Below the pieces are notes generated by a model. That model was given only the letters and a program-made list of their open reading frames with translations, was not told the origin of the DNA and did no database searches. A stretch of DNA of 64,000 nucleotides from Pseudomonas oryzihabitans (GTDB lineage: Bacteria; Pseudomonadota; Gammaproteobacteria; Pseudomonadales; Pseudomonadaceae), in NCBI RefSeq assembly GCF_024652905.1, contig NZ_CP102428.1, forward strand, positions 1,872,501-1,936,500, written 5' to 3'. The position numbers and the translations under genes were made by a program. Each line of letters begins with the position of its first letter. Within the stretch, counting starts at the first letter, position 1. This document shows positions 48,446 through 58,260 of the stretch, one piece after another.

Positions 48446-48764
48446 ATCACTTTTGCAGTCCCGCCTGTGACGGTGGCGGCAGCCATGACCCTTGCGATGG
48501 AACCATCCGCCGCGCCTGGGGCTCGTAACCTGAGGCCCTGACCGGCGGTACCCCACTCTCTTTGAGACCAGCTGTCGGTCGGTGCGTGCGTTCAAGCCCA
48601 CGGCGCCAGACAGACGAGCTGTCAGCCCCTGCCCTTTGCGCCCGCACGGCGCCCTGCATTGGCTTCTCAAGGATCGCGAGAAGTCCACACGCATTGGATG
48701 CGCACGCCGGGTTCGGGACTGAACTCGTTGCGCCGCATCCCAAGGATTCAAGAGGCACAGCACC
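48446..48764. other. Upstream region of the NAGGN operon, no gene
   Basis: About 320 bases between the Zur-like site and the amidotransferase start. Both strands give only short Arg/Ser-rich frames. It must hold the promoter of the osmoprotectant operon, but I recognise no specific operator. Confidence 0.5.
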
Positions 48765-50537
48765 ATGTGCGGCATCGCCGGAGAGCTTCGTTTCGATCAA
48801 CAACCTGCAGCCATCAGCGCGGTGGAGCGCATCACCCACCGCCTCGAACAGCGCGGACCGGATGCCTGGGGCTTCCATAGCCAAGGGCCGGTCGCCCTGG
48901 GCCACCGGCGGTTGAAGATCATGGATCTGGCGGAAGCCTCGGGCCAACCCATGATCGAGCCGGAACTGGGGTTGTCGATGGTGTTCAACGGCGCCATCTA
49001 CAACTACCCGGAATTGCGCAGCGAGCTGGAAGCCAAGGGTTACAGCTTTTATTCCGGGGGTGACACCGAGATCCTGCTCAAGGCCTATCACGCCTGGGGT
49101 AAGGACATGCTGCCCAAGCTCAATGGCATGTTCGCCTTCGCCATCTGGGAGCGTGACAGCGGCCGGCTGTTCATCGCCCGGGATCGTCTGGGGATCAAGC
49201 CGCTGTATCTGTCGTTCACCGACAAACGCCTGAGATTCGCCTCCAGCCTGCCCGCCCTGTTGGAAGGCGGTGACATCGACACCCGCATCGATCCGGTCGC
49301 GCTCAACCACTACCTGAACTTCCACGCTGTGGTGCCGGCACCGCGCACCATCCTGCAGGGCGTGCAGAAGCTGCCGCCAGCGACCTGGATGACTGTGGAT
49401 GCGTCTGGCCAGCAGCATCAGGAGACCTGGTGGAATCTGGACTACGGTCCCCGTGAAGACGAGCGTCGCTACACTCTGGACGACTGGGCCGAGCGCGTCC
49501 TGCATGGCCTCAAGGACGCGGTGGCGATCCGCCAGCGCGCGGCGCGCGAGGTCGGTGTGCTGCTCTCCGGCGGGGTGGACTCCAGCCTGCTGGTGGGCCT
49601 GCTGCACGATTCGGGGGTCAAGGACCTGCTGACCTTCTCCATCGGCTTCGAGGATGCCGGCGGCGAGCGCGGCGACGAATTCCAGTATTCCGATCTGATC
49701 GCCAATCACTACGGCACCCGCCACCACCAGTTGCGCATCGCCGAGGACGAGATCATCCAGCAGCTGCCGCGCGCCTTCTCGGCCATGAGCGAGCCGATGG
49801 TGAGCCACGACTGCATCGCCTTCTATCTGCTGTCGCGCGAGGTCTCCAAGCACTGCAAGGTAGTACAGAGCGGCCAGGGCGCGGACGAACTCTTCGCCGG
49901 TTACCACTGGTATCCCCAGGTGCATGGCGCCGCCGATCCCTTCGCCGCCTATCGCGCCGCCTTCTTCGACCGCGACTATGCCCAGTATGCCGCCACCGTG
50001 CAGGCGGGCATGCGCCTGGAGGAAGACGCCGCCGAGGCCTTCGTCCGTCAGCACTTCGCCAAGCCGGGCGCCAGCGCCGGGGTCGACAAGGCCCTGCGCC
50101 TGGACAGCACCGTGATGCTGGTGGACGACCCGGTCAAGCGGGTCGACAACATGACCATGGCCTGGGGCCTGGAAGCCCGGGTGCCCTTCCTCGACTATCG
50201 CCTGGCCGAACTCTCGGCGCGCATTCCCGCCGAATTCAAGCTGGGCGACGGCGGCAAGCAGGTGCTCAAGGCCGCTGCGCGCAAGGTCATTCCCCAAGAG
50301 GTGATCGACCGGCCCAAGGGCTATTTCCCGGTGCCGGGCCTCAAGCACCTGGAAGGCAACACCCTCAGCTGGGTACGCGAGCTGCTGCTGGATCCCAGCC
50401 AGGATCGCGGCCTGTTCGACACCGCCGAGATCGATCGCCTGCTGACCAATCCGGCCGACCGCATCACGCCCCTGCGTGGCTCCAAGCTCTGGCAACTCGC
50501 CGCGCTCAACCTCTGGCTGAGCGAACACGGACTGTGA
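48765..50537 (+). CDS. asnO: N-acetylglutaminylglutamine amidotransferase (asparagine-synthetase-like)
   Basis: 590 aa. It begins MCGIAGELRFDQQ: Cys2 is the class II glutaminase nucleophile after removal of Met. The glutaminase domain contains HRRLKIMDLAEASGQPM and FNGAIYNYPELR. The synthetase domain has the PP-loop VLLSGGVDSSLLVG, QGADELFAGYHWYP and LEARVPFLD. Together with the next gene it forms N-acetylglutaminylglutamine amide, a compatible solute made under osmotic stress. Fourteen bases separate it from ngg. Confidence 0.93.
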   Translation: MCGIAGELRFDQQPAAISAVERITHRLEQRGPDAWGFHSQGPVALGHRRLKIMDLAEASGQPMIEPELGLSMVFNGAIYNYPELRSELEAKGYSFYSGGDTEILLKAYHAWGKDMLPKLNGMFAFAIWERDSGRLFIARDRLGIKPLYLSFTDKRLRFASSLPALLEGGDIDTRIDPVALNHYLNFHAVVPAPRTILQGVQKLPPATWMTVDASGQQHQETWWNLDYGPREDERRYTLDDWAERVLHGLKDAVAIRQRAAREVGVLLSGGVDSSLLVGLLHDSGVKDLLTFSIGFEDAGGERGDEFQYSDLIANHYGTRHHQLRIAEDEIIQQLPRAFSAMSEPMVSHDCIAFYLLSREVSKHCKVVQSGQGADELFAGYHWYPQVHGAADPFAAYRAAFFDRDYAQYAATVQAGMRLEEDAAEAFVRQHFAKPGASAGVDKALRLDSTVMLVDDPVKRVDNMTMAWGLEARVPFLDYRLAELSARIPAEFKLGDGGKQVLKAAARKVIPQEVIDRPKGYFPVPGLKHLEGNTLSWVRELLLDPSQDRGLFDTAEIDRLLTNPADRITPLRGSKLWQLAALNLWLSEHGL

Positions 50538-50550
50538 GGGTGCAAGACGC

Positions 50551-52290
50551 ATGAAAGCGACCAGCTACAACCAGCGCCTCCAGCGTGCCCAGACGCCCTC
50601 CTACGAACGGCTGCAGGCGCGCCTGGCGGAAGGCGATCATCCGACCTCCCAGCCGCTCTGCCTGCATTGCGGCTGGGGACGGCTGCTCGTCGGCCATACC
50701 TATCCCGACCCCGCCAGCCTGGCCAAGGAGCTGCTCACCGAAACGCCCGGCGAGCGCGACATCGCGCTCTACGTGGCCGCGCCGCATCAGGTGCTGGCCC
50801 AGGCACCCCAGCAGCTGTTCCTCGACCCTAGCGATACCCTGCGGATCTGGTTCAGCGACTATCGTCCGGCCCGCCGGATCTATCGCGGCTTTCGGATCCG
50901 CCGCGCCTGCTCCGCGCAGGACTGGAGCGAGATTAACCGGCTCTATCAGCAGCGGCACATGCTGCCCGTCGATACCGAGCGGCTGACGCCCCGGCACAAG
51001 GGCGGCCCGGTCTACTGGCTGGCGGAAGACGACGACAGCGGCGCCATCATCGGCTCGGTGATGGGCCTCAATCACGTCAAGGCCTTCCAGGATCCCGATG
51101 GCGGCTCCTCGCTGTGGTGCCTGGCGGTATCGCCCGAGTGCAGCCGACCCGGCGTCGGCGAGGCGCTGGTGCGCCACCTGATCGAGCACTATGCCAGTCG
51201 CGGCCTGGCCTATCTGGACCTGTCGGTGCTGCATGACAACCTGCAGGCCAAGCGCCTCTACGACAAGCTGGGTTTCCGACCGCTGCAGACCTTCGCCATC
51301 AAGTGCAAGAACGGCATCAACCAGACCCTGTTCCTTGGTCCTGGGCCAGCGGCCGAGCTGAACCCCTATGCGCGGATCATCGTCGACGAAGCCCTGCGGC
51401 GTGGCATCGAGGTCCAGGTGGACGATGCCGAGGGCGGCCTTTTCACTCTGATCCAGGGCAACCGCCGCATCCGCTGCCGCGAATCTCTCACCGATCTCAC
51501 CTCCGCCGTGACCATGACCCTCTGCGCCGACAAGGTGCTGACCAGCCGCACCCTGGCCCGGGCCGGGTTGAAGGTCCCTGAACAGCAACTGGCGGGCAGC
51601 GACGAAGACAACGCCGCCTTCCTGGAGAAGCATGGCGCTCTGGTGGTCAAGCCGGTCAATGGCGAACAGGGCAAGGGCGTGGCCGTGGATATCCGCGACG
51701 CCGAACACCTCGCCACCGCCATCCAGGCGGCGCAGCGTCATGACGATCGCGTGCTGCTGGAAAGCTTTCACCAGGGCCTCGACCTGCGGATAGTGGTCAT
51801 TGGCCACGAGGTGGTGGCTGCGGCCATCCGCCGGCCGGCGGAAATCGTCGGCGACGGTCAGCACAGCGTCCGGGACCTGATCGAAGCCCAGAGTCGCCGT
51901 CGCCAGGCCGCCACCGGCGGCGAGTCGCGCATCCCGGTGGACGAGGAAACCGAACGCGCCATCCGCGGTGCCGGCTACGAGTGGGACAGCGTGCTTCCCA
52001 CCGGCACCCACCTGGCCGTGCGCAAGACCGCCAACCTGCACACCGGCGGCATCCTGGAAGACGTCACCGACAGCCTCCATCCGGTGCTGGCCGACGCTGC
52101 CATCCAGGCGGCCCGGGCACTGGACATCCCCGTCACCGGCATGGACCTGCTGGTCCCGGCTGCCGATTCGCCCGACTACGTCATCATCGAAGCCAATGAG
52201 CGGCCGGGCCTGGCCAATCACGAGCCCCGCCCCACCGCCGAACGCTTCATCGACCTGCTGTTCCCGCTCTCCCGGGAGGTTCCGCTATGA
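50551..52290 (+). CDS. ngg: N-acetylglutaminylglutamine synthetase (GNAT + ATP-grasp fusion)
   Basis: 579 aa bifunctional protein. The N-terminal half (about 100-265) is a GNAT acetyltransferase: LWCLAVSPECSRPGVGEALVRHL is the acetyl-CoA loop region (cited as AVSPECSRPGVGEALV), and YLDLSVLHDNLQAKRLYDKLGF completes the fold. The C-terminal half (about 285-579) is an ATP-grasp ligase with ALVVKPVNGEQGKGVAVDI and MDLLVPAADSPDYVIIEANERPGL (cited as IIEANERPGL, metal-binding Glu and Asn). It should acetylate one glutamine and ligate it to another. It overlaps the peptidase gene by 4 bases. Confidence 0.94.
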   Translation: MKATSYNQRLQRAQTPSYERLQARLAEGDHPTSQPLCLHCGWGRLLVGHTYPDPASLAKELLTETPGERDIALYVAAPHQVLAQAPQQLFLDPSDTLRIWFSDYRPARRIYRGFRIRRACSAQDWSEINRLYQQRHMLPVDTERLTPRHKGGPVYWLAEDDDSGAIIGSVMGLNHVKAFQDPDGGSSLWCLAVSPECSRPGVGEALVRHLIEHYASRGLAYLDLSVLHDNLQAKRLYDKLGFRPLQTFAIKCKNGINQTLFLGPGPAAELNPYARIIVDEALRRGIEVQVDDAEGGLFTLIQGNRRIRCRESLTDLTSAVTMTLCADKVLTSRTLARAGLKVPEQQLAGSDEDNAAFLEKHGALVVKPVNGEQGKGVAVDIRDAEHLATAIQAAQRHDDRVLLESFHQGLDLRIVVIGHEVVAAAIRRPAEIVGDGQHSVRDLIEAQSRRRQAATGGESRIPVDEETERAIRGAGYEWDSVLPTGTHLAVRKTANLHTGGILEDVTDSLHPVLADAAIQAARALDIPVTGMDLLVPAADSPDYVIIEANERPGLANHEPRPTAERFIDLLFPLSREVPL

Positions 52291-53474
52291 ATCGCTTGCC
52301 CGAGCCCGATCTGGATTACCTGCGCAAGGTCCTGCTGGACATGCTGGCCATCCCCAGCCCCACGGGCTTCACCGACACCATCGTCATGTACGTGGCCGAA
52401 CGGCTCAACGAACTCGACATCCCCTTCGAACTGACCCGCCGCGGCACCATCCGCGCCACCATCAAGGGCCACAAGGAGAGTCCCGACCGGGCCGTCTCCG
52501 CGCACCTGGACACCATTGGCGCCATCGTCCGCGAGATCAAGGACAATGGCCGCCTGGGCCTGGCGGCGGTCGGCCACTGGTCGAGTCGCTTCGCCGAAGG
52601 CAGCCGGGTCAGCCTGTTCACCGATGACGGCACCCTGAGAGGCAGTGTGCTGCCGCTGCTGGCCTCGGGTCACGCCTTCAACACCGAGATCGACAAGATG
52701 CCGGTGACCTGGGACCACATCGAATTGCGCCTGGACGCCGTGACCAAGAGTCGCCACGAGACCGAGCAACTGGGCGTGCAGGTCGGCGACTTCGTCGCCT
52801 TCGATCCGCTGCCGGAATTCACCGACAGCGGCTACATCAGCTCGCGCCACCTGGACGACAAGGCGGGCGTGGCTGCCCTGCTCACCGCCTTGAAGATGCT
52901 CAAGGAAACCGGCCAGACGCCACCCATCGACTGCCATCCGCTGTTCACCATCACCGAGGAGGTGGGTTCGGGGGCTGCCGGTGCCCTGCCCTGGGACGTC
53001 AGCGAATTCGTCGGCATCGACATCGCCCCGGTCGCGCCCGGCCAGCGCTCCGACGAGCACCGCGTCAGCGTCGCCATGCAGGATTCCGCCGGCCCCTACG
53101 ACTATCACCTGTCACGGCACCTGCTGCGCCTGGCGCAACGCAACGACATCCCAGTGCGCCGCGACCTGTTCCGCTACTACTACAGCGACGCCCACTCGGC
53201 GATCAGTTCCGGCCAGGACGTGCGGGTCGCCCTGCTGGCCTTCGGTTGCGACGCCACCCATGGCTACGAGCGCACCCATATCGTCAGCCTGGCGGCGCTC
53301 AGCCAGCTGCTGACCGGCTACATGCTCAGCCCGCCGGTGTTCGACAGCGATGCGCAACCGGCCGACAGCTCGCTGGACCGCTTCGGTCACCAGTTGCTGC
53401 CGGAAGACACCCAGATGGACAACCAGACGCACCTGCCGCCGCTGGAGGAGGTCGTTGGCGACGGCAGCAAATAG
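52287..53474 (+). CDS. M42-family peptidase of the osmoprotectant NAGGN system
   Basis: 395 aa. Family M42 metal-dependent aminopeptidase: SAHLDTIGAIVREIK (first zinc His), SRHLDDKAGVAALLTAL (bridging Asp), FTITEEVGSGAAG (catalytic Glu-Glu) and YYSDAHSAISSG (last ligand). Such a peptidase is regularly the third gene of NAGGN operons and presumably degrades the dipeptide solute when osmolarity falls, or trims precursors; that role is inferred from context. ATGA coupling to ngg. Confidence 0.92.
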   Translation: MNRLPEPDLDYLRKVLLDMLAIPSPTGFTDTIVMYVAERLNELDIPFELTRRGTIRATIKGHKESPDRAVSAHLDTIGAIVREIKDNGRLGLAAVGHWSSRFAEGSRVSLFTDDGTLRGSVLPLLASGHAFNTEIDKMPVTWDHIELRLDAVTKSRHETEQLGVQVGDFVAFDPLPEFTDSGYISSRHLDDKAGVAALLTALKMLKETGQTPPIDCHPLFTITEEVGSGAAGALPWDVSEFVGIDIAPVAPGQRSDEHRVSVAMQDSAGPYDYHLSRHLLRLAQRNDIPVRRDLFRYYYSDAHSAISSGQDVRVALLAFGCDATHGYERTHIVSLAALSQLLTGYMLSPPVFDSDAQPADSSLDRFGHQLLPEDTQMDNQTHLPPLEEVVGDGSK

Positions 53475-53528
53475 CGTTCGAACCAAGCGCCTGGGGTATC
53501 CTGGGCGCCTTTTTTCAGGCCCCTCTCC

Positions 53529-53759
53529 ATGATCATCCCCCACGACCAGCTCGCTGCCGCCACCCTCGACAACCTGCTGGAAGACTTCGTCACCCGCGAC
53601 GGCACCGACAACGGTGACGAGACGCCCCTGGCGACCCGTACCCAGCGCGCGCGCCGTGCCCTGGAAACCGGCGAAGCCGTCATCCTCTTCGATCCGGACA
53701 GTGCGCTGTGCCAACTGGTGCTGCGCCGCGACGTGCCGCCCGAGTTGCTCGACGACTAG
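53529..53759 (+). CDS. YheU family protein
   Basis: 76 aa. It begins MIIPHDQLAAATLDNLLEDFVTRDGTDNG, the YheU (UPF0270) signature, with LFDPDSALCQLVLR near the C-terminus. It is a small acidic soluble protein of unknown function. It lies 55 bases after the NAGGN operon, but with its own likely promoter region. Convergent with the ynfA-like gene. Confidence 0.9.
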   Translation: MIIPHDQLAAATLDNLLEDFVTRDGTDNGDETPLATRTQRARRALETGEAVILFDPDSALCQLVLRRDVPPELLDD

Positions 53760-53774
53760 CGCGTCTCGCGCCTG

Positions 53775-54104
53775 TCAGGCACTGCCGCGCGGCGCCAACA
53801 GGATCACCAGCGCCCCGGCCACGCACAGCAGACCGCCCGCCAGATCCGTCCAAGTCGGCCGGGTGCGCTCGACCAGCGCCAACCAGCCCAGCGACGCCAC
53901 CACATAGATGCCGCCATAGGCGGCGTAGGCGCGCCCGGCGTAGGCCGCCTCGATACGGGTCAGCAACAGGGCGAAGAGCACCAGGCTGGCAAGCCCGGGC
54001 GCTATCCACCAGGGACTGCGATCCAGCCGGAGCCAGAGCCAAAAGGCATAGCAGCCGGCGATCTCGAACAGCGCCGCCAGTAGGAACCAGAGATAGTTCA
54101 GCAT
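53775..54104 (-). CDS. YnfA/UPF0060 family membrane protein
   Basis: 109 aa with four hydrophobic helices. [23 protein letters not shown] is the first and carries the family motif [32 protein letters not shown] is in the third. It resembles small multidrug transporters in size and topology, but transport substrates are not established. Its start overlaps the end of the FemAB-like gene by 7 bases. Confidence 0.92.
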   Translation of the reverse strand: MLNYLWFLLAALFEIAGCYAFWLWLRLDRSPWWIAPGLASLVLFALLLTRIEAAYAGRAYAAYGGIYVVASLGWLALVERTRPTWTDLAGGLLCVAGALVILLAPRGSA

Positions 54105-55240
54105 GGTGCCGCGCCGTCTTCCTGGCGATAGGGCAAGGCCTCGGCGGCCCGGCGCGCATAGGCCTGGACCCCCTCTCGCTCCTGGTCGAGAAACTCCGCC
54201 ACAGCGGCTCTCAAACCCGGATGCACCAGGTAGTGCCAGGAATGGGTCAGGGTGGGCTCGAAGCCCCGAATCAGCTTGTGCTCACCCTGGGCGCCGGCAT
54301 CGAAGCGCTGCAGCCCTTCGGCGATGGCGTACTCGATACCCTGGTAGAAACAGGTCTCGAAGTGCAGCTGGTCGAATTCCTGCAGGCAGCCCCAGTAACG
54401 GCCATAGAGGGTGTCATCGTCCTTGAGATAGAAGGCCATGGCCACCGGCCGGCTGCCCTGGCGCACCAGCACCACCCGAATCGCCTCGGGCAGCCGCTCG
54501 GCCAGCAGGCTGAAGAAGGCGCGGGTCAGGTAGGGATCCTGGCCGCGTACCTCGTAGGTATTGGCATAGCAGGCATAGACGAAGTCCCACTCCGCCTCGC
54601 TCAACTCATCGCCCTTACGCCACTCGAAACTCACCCCCAGGCCGGCGACCTGGTCGCGCTCCTTGCGCAGCTGCTTGCGCTTGCGCGAGGTCAGGGCGGC
54701 GAGGAAGTCGCCATAGTCGCGATAGCCGCGGTTATGCCAGTGGAACTGGCAACCGAGGCGGGCCAGAAAGCCATCGCGATCCTGCAGCACGGCATCGGCC
54801 TTGGGGTCGGTGAAGTTTACGTGCAGGCTGGAGAGCTCCAGACCGGCCAGGCTGCCCGTGGTGGCGTCGAGCAGGGTCGCGCAGGCGGCTGGCTCGCCCA
54901 GCAGACGCGCCCCCTGCACCGGCGAGAAGGGCACGGCGGCCAGCAGCTTGGGATAGTAGTCGATCCCGGCACGCCGGCAGGCATCGGCCCAGGCCCAGTC
55001 GAAGACGTATTCGCCATAGGAGTGCGCCTTGAGATAGGCCGGCATCGCGGCCCGCAGTCGACCCTGTTCATCCTTGAGGATCTGGTGCGCGGGCTGCCAG
55101 CCGGTCCCCTGCCCCAGGCTGCCGCTGTCTTCCAGGGTGGAGAGGAATTCATGCCGCAGAAAGGGCTGGTCGTCCACCAGCAAACCGTTCCACTGCTCGG
55201 CAGACACCTGGGCCAGGCTGTAGAGATACTCGACGATCAT
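54098..55240 (-). CDS. FemAB-like GNAT family N-acetyltransferase
   Basis: 380 aa. It belongs to the peptidogalycan/FemAB-like COG3146 group: N-terminal half with [19 protein letters not shown], middle [30 protein letters not shown] and C-terminal [31 protein letters not shown] (cored as [15 protein letters not shown]), all signature segments of this family. Reaction unknown; aminoacyl or acyl transfer is likely from the fold. It is translationally coupled with the YnfA-like gene. An upstream gap of about 100 bases separates it from the tRNA array terminator. Confidence 0.87.
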   Translation of the reverse strand: MIVEYLYSLAQVSAEQWNGLLVDDQPFLRHEFLSTLEDSGSLGQGTGWQPAHQILKDEQGRLRAAMPAYLKAHSYGEYVFDWAWADACRRAGIDYYPKLLAAVPFSPVQGARLLGEPAACATLLDATTGSLAGLELSSLHVNFTDPKADAVLQDRDGFLARLGCQFHWHNRGYRDYGDFLAALTSRKRKQLRKERDQVAGLGVSFEWRKGDELSEAEWDFVYACYANTYEVRGQDPYLTRAFFSLLAERLPEAIRVVLVRQGSRPVAMAFYLKDDDTLYGRYWGCLQEFDQLHFETCFYQGIEYAIAEGLQRFDAGAQGEHKLIRGFEPTLTHSWHYLVHPGLRAAVAEFLDQEREGVQAYARRAAEALPYRQEDGAAPC

Positions 55241-55344
55241 CCCACTCCCCTTGCTTGGACTCGGCGTACAGGTCTAACACAATTCAATGCCCTGACGGGC
55301 ACCTGGGAAAGACCCTGGTGAATGGCTTTCGTGCGGACGAAAAA

Positions 55345-55364
55345 AAACCGCCGTGAGGCGGTTT
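55345..55364 (-). terminator. Terminator of the tRNA-Ala/tRNA-Glu array
   Basis: AAACCGCC-GTGA-GGCGGTTT stem followed on the minus strand by a run of T (A run 55341-55347). It lies ten bases past the last tRNA. Confidence 0.92.
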
Positions 55365-55374
55365 CTTTCGAGTG

Positions 55375-55450
55375 TGGCGTCCCCTAGGGGACTCGAACCC
55401 CTGTTACCGCCGTGAAAGGGCGGTGTCCTAGGCCACTAGACGAAGGGGAC
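55375..55450 (-). tRNA. tRNA-Glu (TTC), copy 1
   Basis: 76 nt with CCA. The acceptor GTCCCCT pairs with AGGGGAC; anticodon loop CCTTTCACG displays TTC; T arm AGGGGTTCGAGTCCCCT. Last gene in the transcript of the array. Confidence 0.97.
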
Positions 55451-55484
55451 GTTACCCTGGTGCGACCCTTGCGGATCACGAAAT

Positions 55485-55560
<76 letters not shown>

Positions 55561-55600
55561 AAGTACAGCATCTTGCCACGCCTGGGATGCGTGACCGATA

Positions 55601-55676
55601 TGGCGTCCCCTAGGGGACTCGAACCCCTGTTACCGCCGTGAAAGGGCGGTGTCCTAGGCCACTAGACGAAGGGGAC
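55601..55676 (-). tRNA. tRNA-Glu (TTC), copy 2
   Basis: Identical by eye to copy 1 over the 76 nt, including the encoded CCA. The spacer to tRNA-Ala copy 2 is nearly the same as that of unit 1. Confidence 0.97.
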
Positions 55677-55710
55677 GTTACCCTGGTGCGATCCTTACGA
55701 ATCACGAAAT

Positions 55711-55786
<76 letters not shown>

Positions 55787-55825
55787 GCGTACAACGTTCG
55801 CCACGTCTGGGATACGTGACTGATA

Positions 55826-55901
55826 TGGCGTCCCCTAGGGGACTCGAACCCCTGTTACCGCCGTGAAAGGGCGGTGTCCTAGGCCACTAGACGAAGGGGA
55901 C
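55826..55901 (-). tRNA. tRNA-Glu (TTC), copy 3
   Basis: Same 76-nt sequence as the other copies. The spacer to the next tRNA-Ala differs from the other two units, marking the end of the duplicated segment. Confidence 0.97.
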
Positions 55902-55942
55902 GAAACCTTCTACCGATTTCCCCCGAGGGCGAAACCGAAATT

Positions 55943-56018
<76 letters not shown>

Positions 56019-56117
56019 GTCGGTCAGGACGGGGCGCATGTTAAGAGGCCCGGCCTCCCCTGTCAACACCAATCAGAAAAAAACCTGCTAGTAACAGACA
56101 CTTAAGCCGGAAAAGGG

Positions 56118-56996
56118 TCAGATCGCCCGCGCCAGGGCCGCACGCTGGGCGCGGGCCGCCAGCAGGTAGGTGAACTTGCCATCGCTGGCGGAGAGCTTGC
56201 GCAGGACCTTCTTGTCCAGGGCGCGGTAGCCGCCCATCTCCAGCGCCGTACGCCCCGAGCTGCCGATCAGCATGCCGGGATTGGCCACCATCAGCCGGGC
56301 CGCCTGCTCCACGGCCTTGGCGTAGCTCTTGCGATCATTCAGGTCATAGCCTTGCAAGGGCAGCAGCATGCGCAGCCATTCGGCCCAGTAGAATTCAAGG
56401 AATTCCGAGGGCAGTACCCGGCCATCCGGCGTACGCGGCTTGTCGTAGCCGATCTGGCGAGTGAAATACACCAGGGCGCGGTAGGGATCGTCGGCCATGG
56501 CGGTGAGCCCTAGGGATTCAGGCAGCTGTTCGGGCAGGATCGGACGCCCCTGGGGGTCCTTGAGCCAAGCCTTGCGCTCGTCGAGCAGGCGAATCCAGAA
56601 CTCGGCCATGCTCGCCGCGCCGCTGAAATCGTCGGTGACCCTGACCCACACCGAGGTCTCGGCGCCACCGCCGGGGTGTTCCCAGAAGGCGGAAAAGGTG
56701 TGGTGACCATCGGTGAGGTAGAGCTGCTGTCCGGGGCCGATGACCACGGTCTTCATTTCGTCTGGATAGGTGCCGGGTGGCTTGACGCCCAGGGCGTCGC
56801 CAGCCGAGCGCAGACTGGTGCTCGGCTGAAAACCGCCACTCAGGTGCTGGCCGTTGGCTTCGCAGTAGTCGTCGAACAGCTTGCGTCGGTCGCAGGCGTA
56901 CTTGCCAAGCTTGTACAGCACCTGGTCGTGGCCGATCGCGGGCTGGGTGGGGCGCAGCTGGCGCAATTGCACCCGGAGCAGGCTTCCTGGCGACAC
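56118..56996 (-). CDS. ParB-like nuclease-fold protein
   Basis: 292 aa from GTG at 56994-56996, with AAGGAAG eight bases upstream; the frame is open further but overlaps the fabH-like promoter. The N-terminal half has the ParB/sulfiredoxin-like fold signature: VQLRQLRPTQPAIGHDQVLYKLGKY (cored as RPTQPAIGHDQV) and QQLYLTDGHHTFSAFW with DGHH at 96-99. The second half is helical. The family (putative ParB-like nuclease) is not the chromosome-partition ParB: no helix-turn-helix is present. Related proteins often have signal peptides; this one does not. Function unknown. Confidence 0.78.
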   Translation of the reverse strand: MSPGSLLRVQLRQLRPTQPAIGHDQVLYKLGKYACDRRKLFDDYCEANGQHLSGGFQPSTSLRSAGDALGVKPPGTYPDEMKTVVIGPGQQLYLTDGHHTFSAFWEHPGGGAETSVWVRVTDDFSGAASMAEFWIRLLDERKAWLKDPQGRPILPEQLPESLGLTAMADDPYRALVYFTRQIGYDKPRTPDGRVLPSEFLEFYWAEWLRMLLPLQGYDLNDRKSYAKAVEQAARLMVANPGMLIGSSGRTALEMGGYRALDKKVLRKLSASDGKFTYLLAARAQRAALARAI

Positions 56997-57066
56997 GGGG
57001 TCTTCCTTTCTCGAGAGGTCTTCCCAGGTCCGACAACGGTCCTCCCGGGAAGACTCCTGCCGTCGA

Positions 57067-58188
57067 TCAGACCTTGCGCAGGACCACGCTGCCGATGGAG
57101 TAACCGGCGCCGAAGGAGCTGAGCACCCCCAGACTGCCACTGGCCAGATCCTCGTGGTGCAGATGCAGGGCGATGACCGAGCCGGCCGAGCTGGTGTTGC
57201 CGTAGGTATCCAGGATGACCGGCGCCTCGCCAGGCTCGGGTTCGCGCCCCAGCAGGCGCTTGACGATGAGGTGGTTCATCGCCAGGTTGGCCTGGTGCAG
57301 CCAGAAGCGCGAGACCCGCTCGACGGGGATATCCAGCTCGGCGAGGTGATTGGCGATCAGCTCGGCCACCAGCGGGCAGACCTCCTTGAACACCTTGCGC
57401 CCTTCCTGGACGAACAGCTTGTCCGGGTGGGTCATGCCCTCCTCCGCCGCGCGGTTGAGGAAGCCGAAGTTGTTGCGGATGTTGTTGGAGAACTGGGTGA
57501 ACAGCCGGGTGCCGAGGATTTCGTAGCGGTGCGCCGAGGTCGCCTGGTCGGCGCGTTCCACCACCAGGGCGGTGGCGGCATCGCCGAAGATGAAGTGGCT
57601 GTCGCGGTCGCGGAAGTTCAGGTGCCCGGTGCAGATCTCCGGATCTATCACCAGCAGTGCCCGCGCCTGGCCCAGTTGCACGGCGTTGGCCGCCGTCTGC
57701 AGACCGAAGGTGGCCGAGGAGCAGGCGACGTTCATGTCGAAGCCGTAGCCCTGGATGCCCAACGCGGCCTGGACCTCGATGGCCACCGCCGGATAAGGCC
57801 GCTGCAGGTTGGAGCAGGCGACGATGACACCGTCGATGTCGGCCGCGGTCCGCCCTGCCCGTTCCAGCGCCTCGCGCGCCGCGGCGACGCCCATCTCGCA
57901 GAGGATCGAGGGCTCGTCGTTGGAACGCTCGGGAATGCGCGGCACCATGCGCGCCGGATCGAGGATACCGGCCTTGTCGACCACATGGCGGCTGCGGATG
58001 CCGGAGGCCTTCTCGATGAAGGCGGCGCTGGATTCCGGCTGGGGCGCCAGACTGCCTTGGGCGATGGCGTCGGCATGCTCGGCATTCCACTGGCCAGCCC
58101 ACTGGTTGAAGGACGCAACCAGCTCGTCGTTGGAAATGCTTTCGGGCGGCGTATAGAGCCCACTACCGCTGATGACCGCGTGCTGCAC
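57067..58188 (-). CDS. Beta-ketoacyl-ACP synthase III (FabH-like, PA3286-type)
   Basis: 373 aa, longer than classical FabH (about 320). The catalytic triad is visible: Cys in [15 protein letters not shown], His in [13 protein letters not shown] and Asn in [12 protein letters not shown]. The N-terminal extra region ([20 protein letters not shown], about 29-48) is typical of the longer pseudomonad paralogue that condenses medium-chain acyl-CoA from beta-oxidation with malonyl-ACP. That specificity is inferred from family resemblance. Monocistronic or leading the ParB-like gene, which follows after 71 bases. Confidence 0.88.
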   Translation of the reverse strand: MQHAVISGSGLYTPPESISNDELVASFNQWAGQWNAEHADAIAQGSLAPQPESSAAFIEKASGIRSRHVVDKAGILDPARMVPRIPERSNDEPSILCEMGVAAAREALERAGRTAADIDGVIVACSNLQRPYPAVAIEVQAALGIQGYGFDMNVACSSATFGLQTAANAVQLGQARALLVIDPEICTGHLNFRDRDSHFIFGDAATALVVERADQATSAHRYEILGTRLFTQFSNNIRNNFGFLNRAAEEGMTHPDKLFVQEGRKVFKEVCPLVAELIANHLAELDIPVERVSRFWLHQANLAMNHLIVKRLLGREPEPGEAPVILDTYGNTSSAGSVIALHLHHEDLASGSLGVLSSFGAGYSIGSVVLRKV

Positions 58189-58260
58189 GGCTATTCCTCT
58201 TGTTGTCAGGATGAAGCCGTGCCAGTTTGCCGCAAATCCAGGGTGGACGCCCGTGCAATC

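Noticed and set aside
48447-50552. 701-codon minus-strand frame across the amidotransferase
   Set aside because: Antisense shadow; the plus-strand gene starts MCGIAGE with a glutaminase Cys and has all synthetase motifs.
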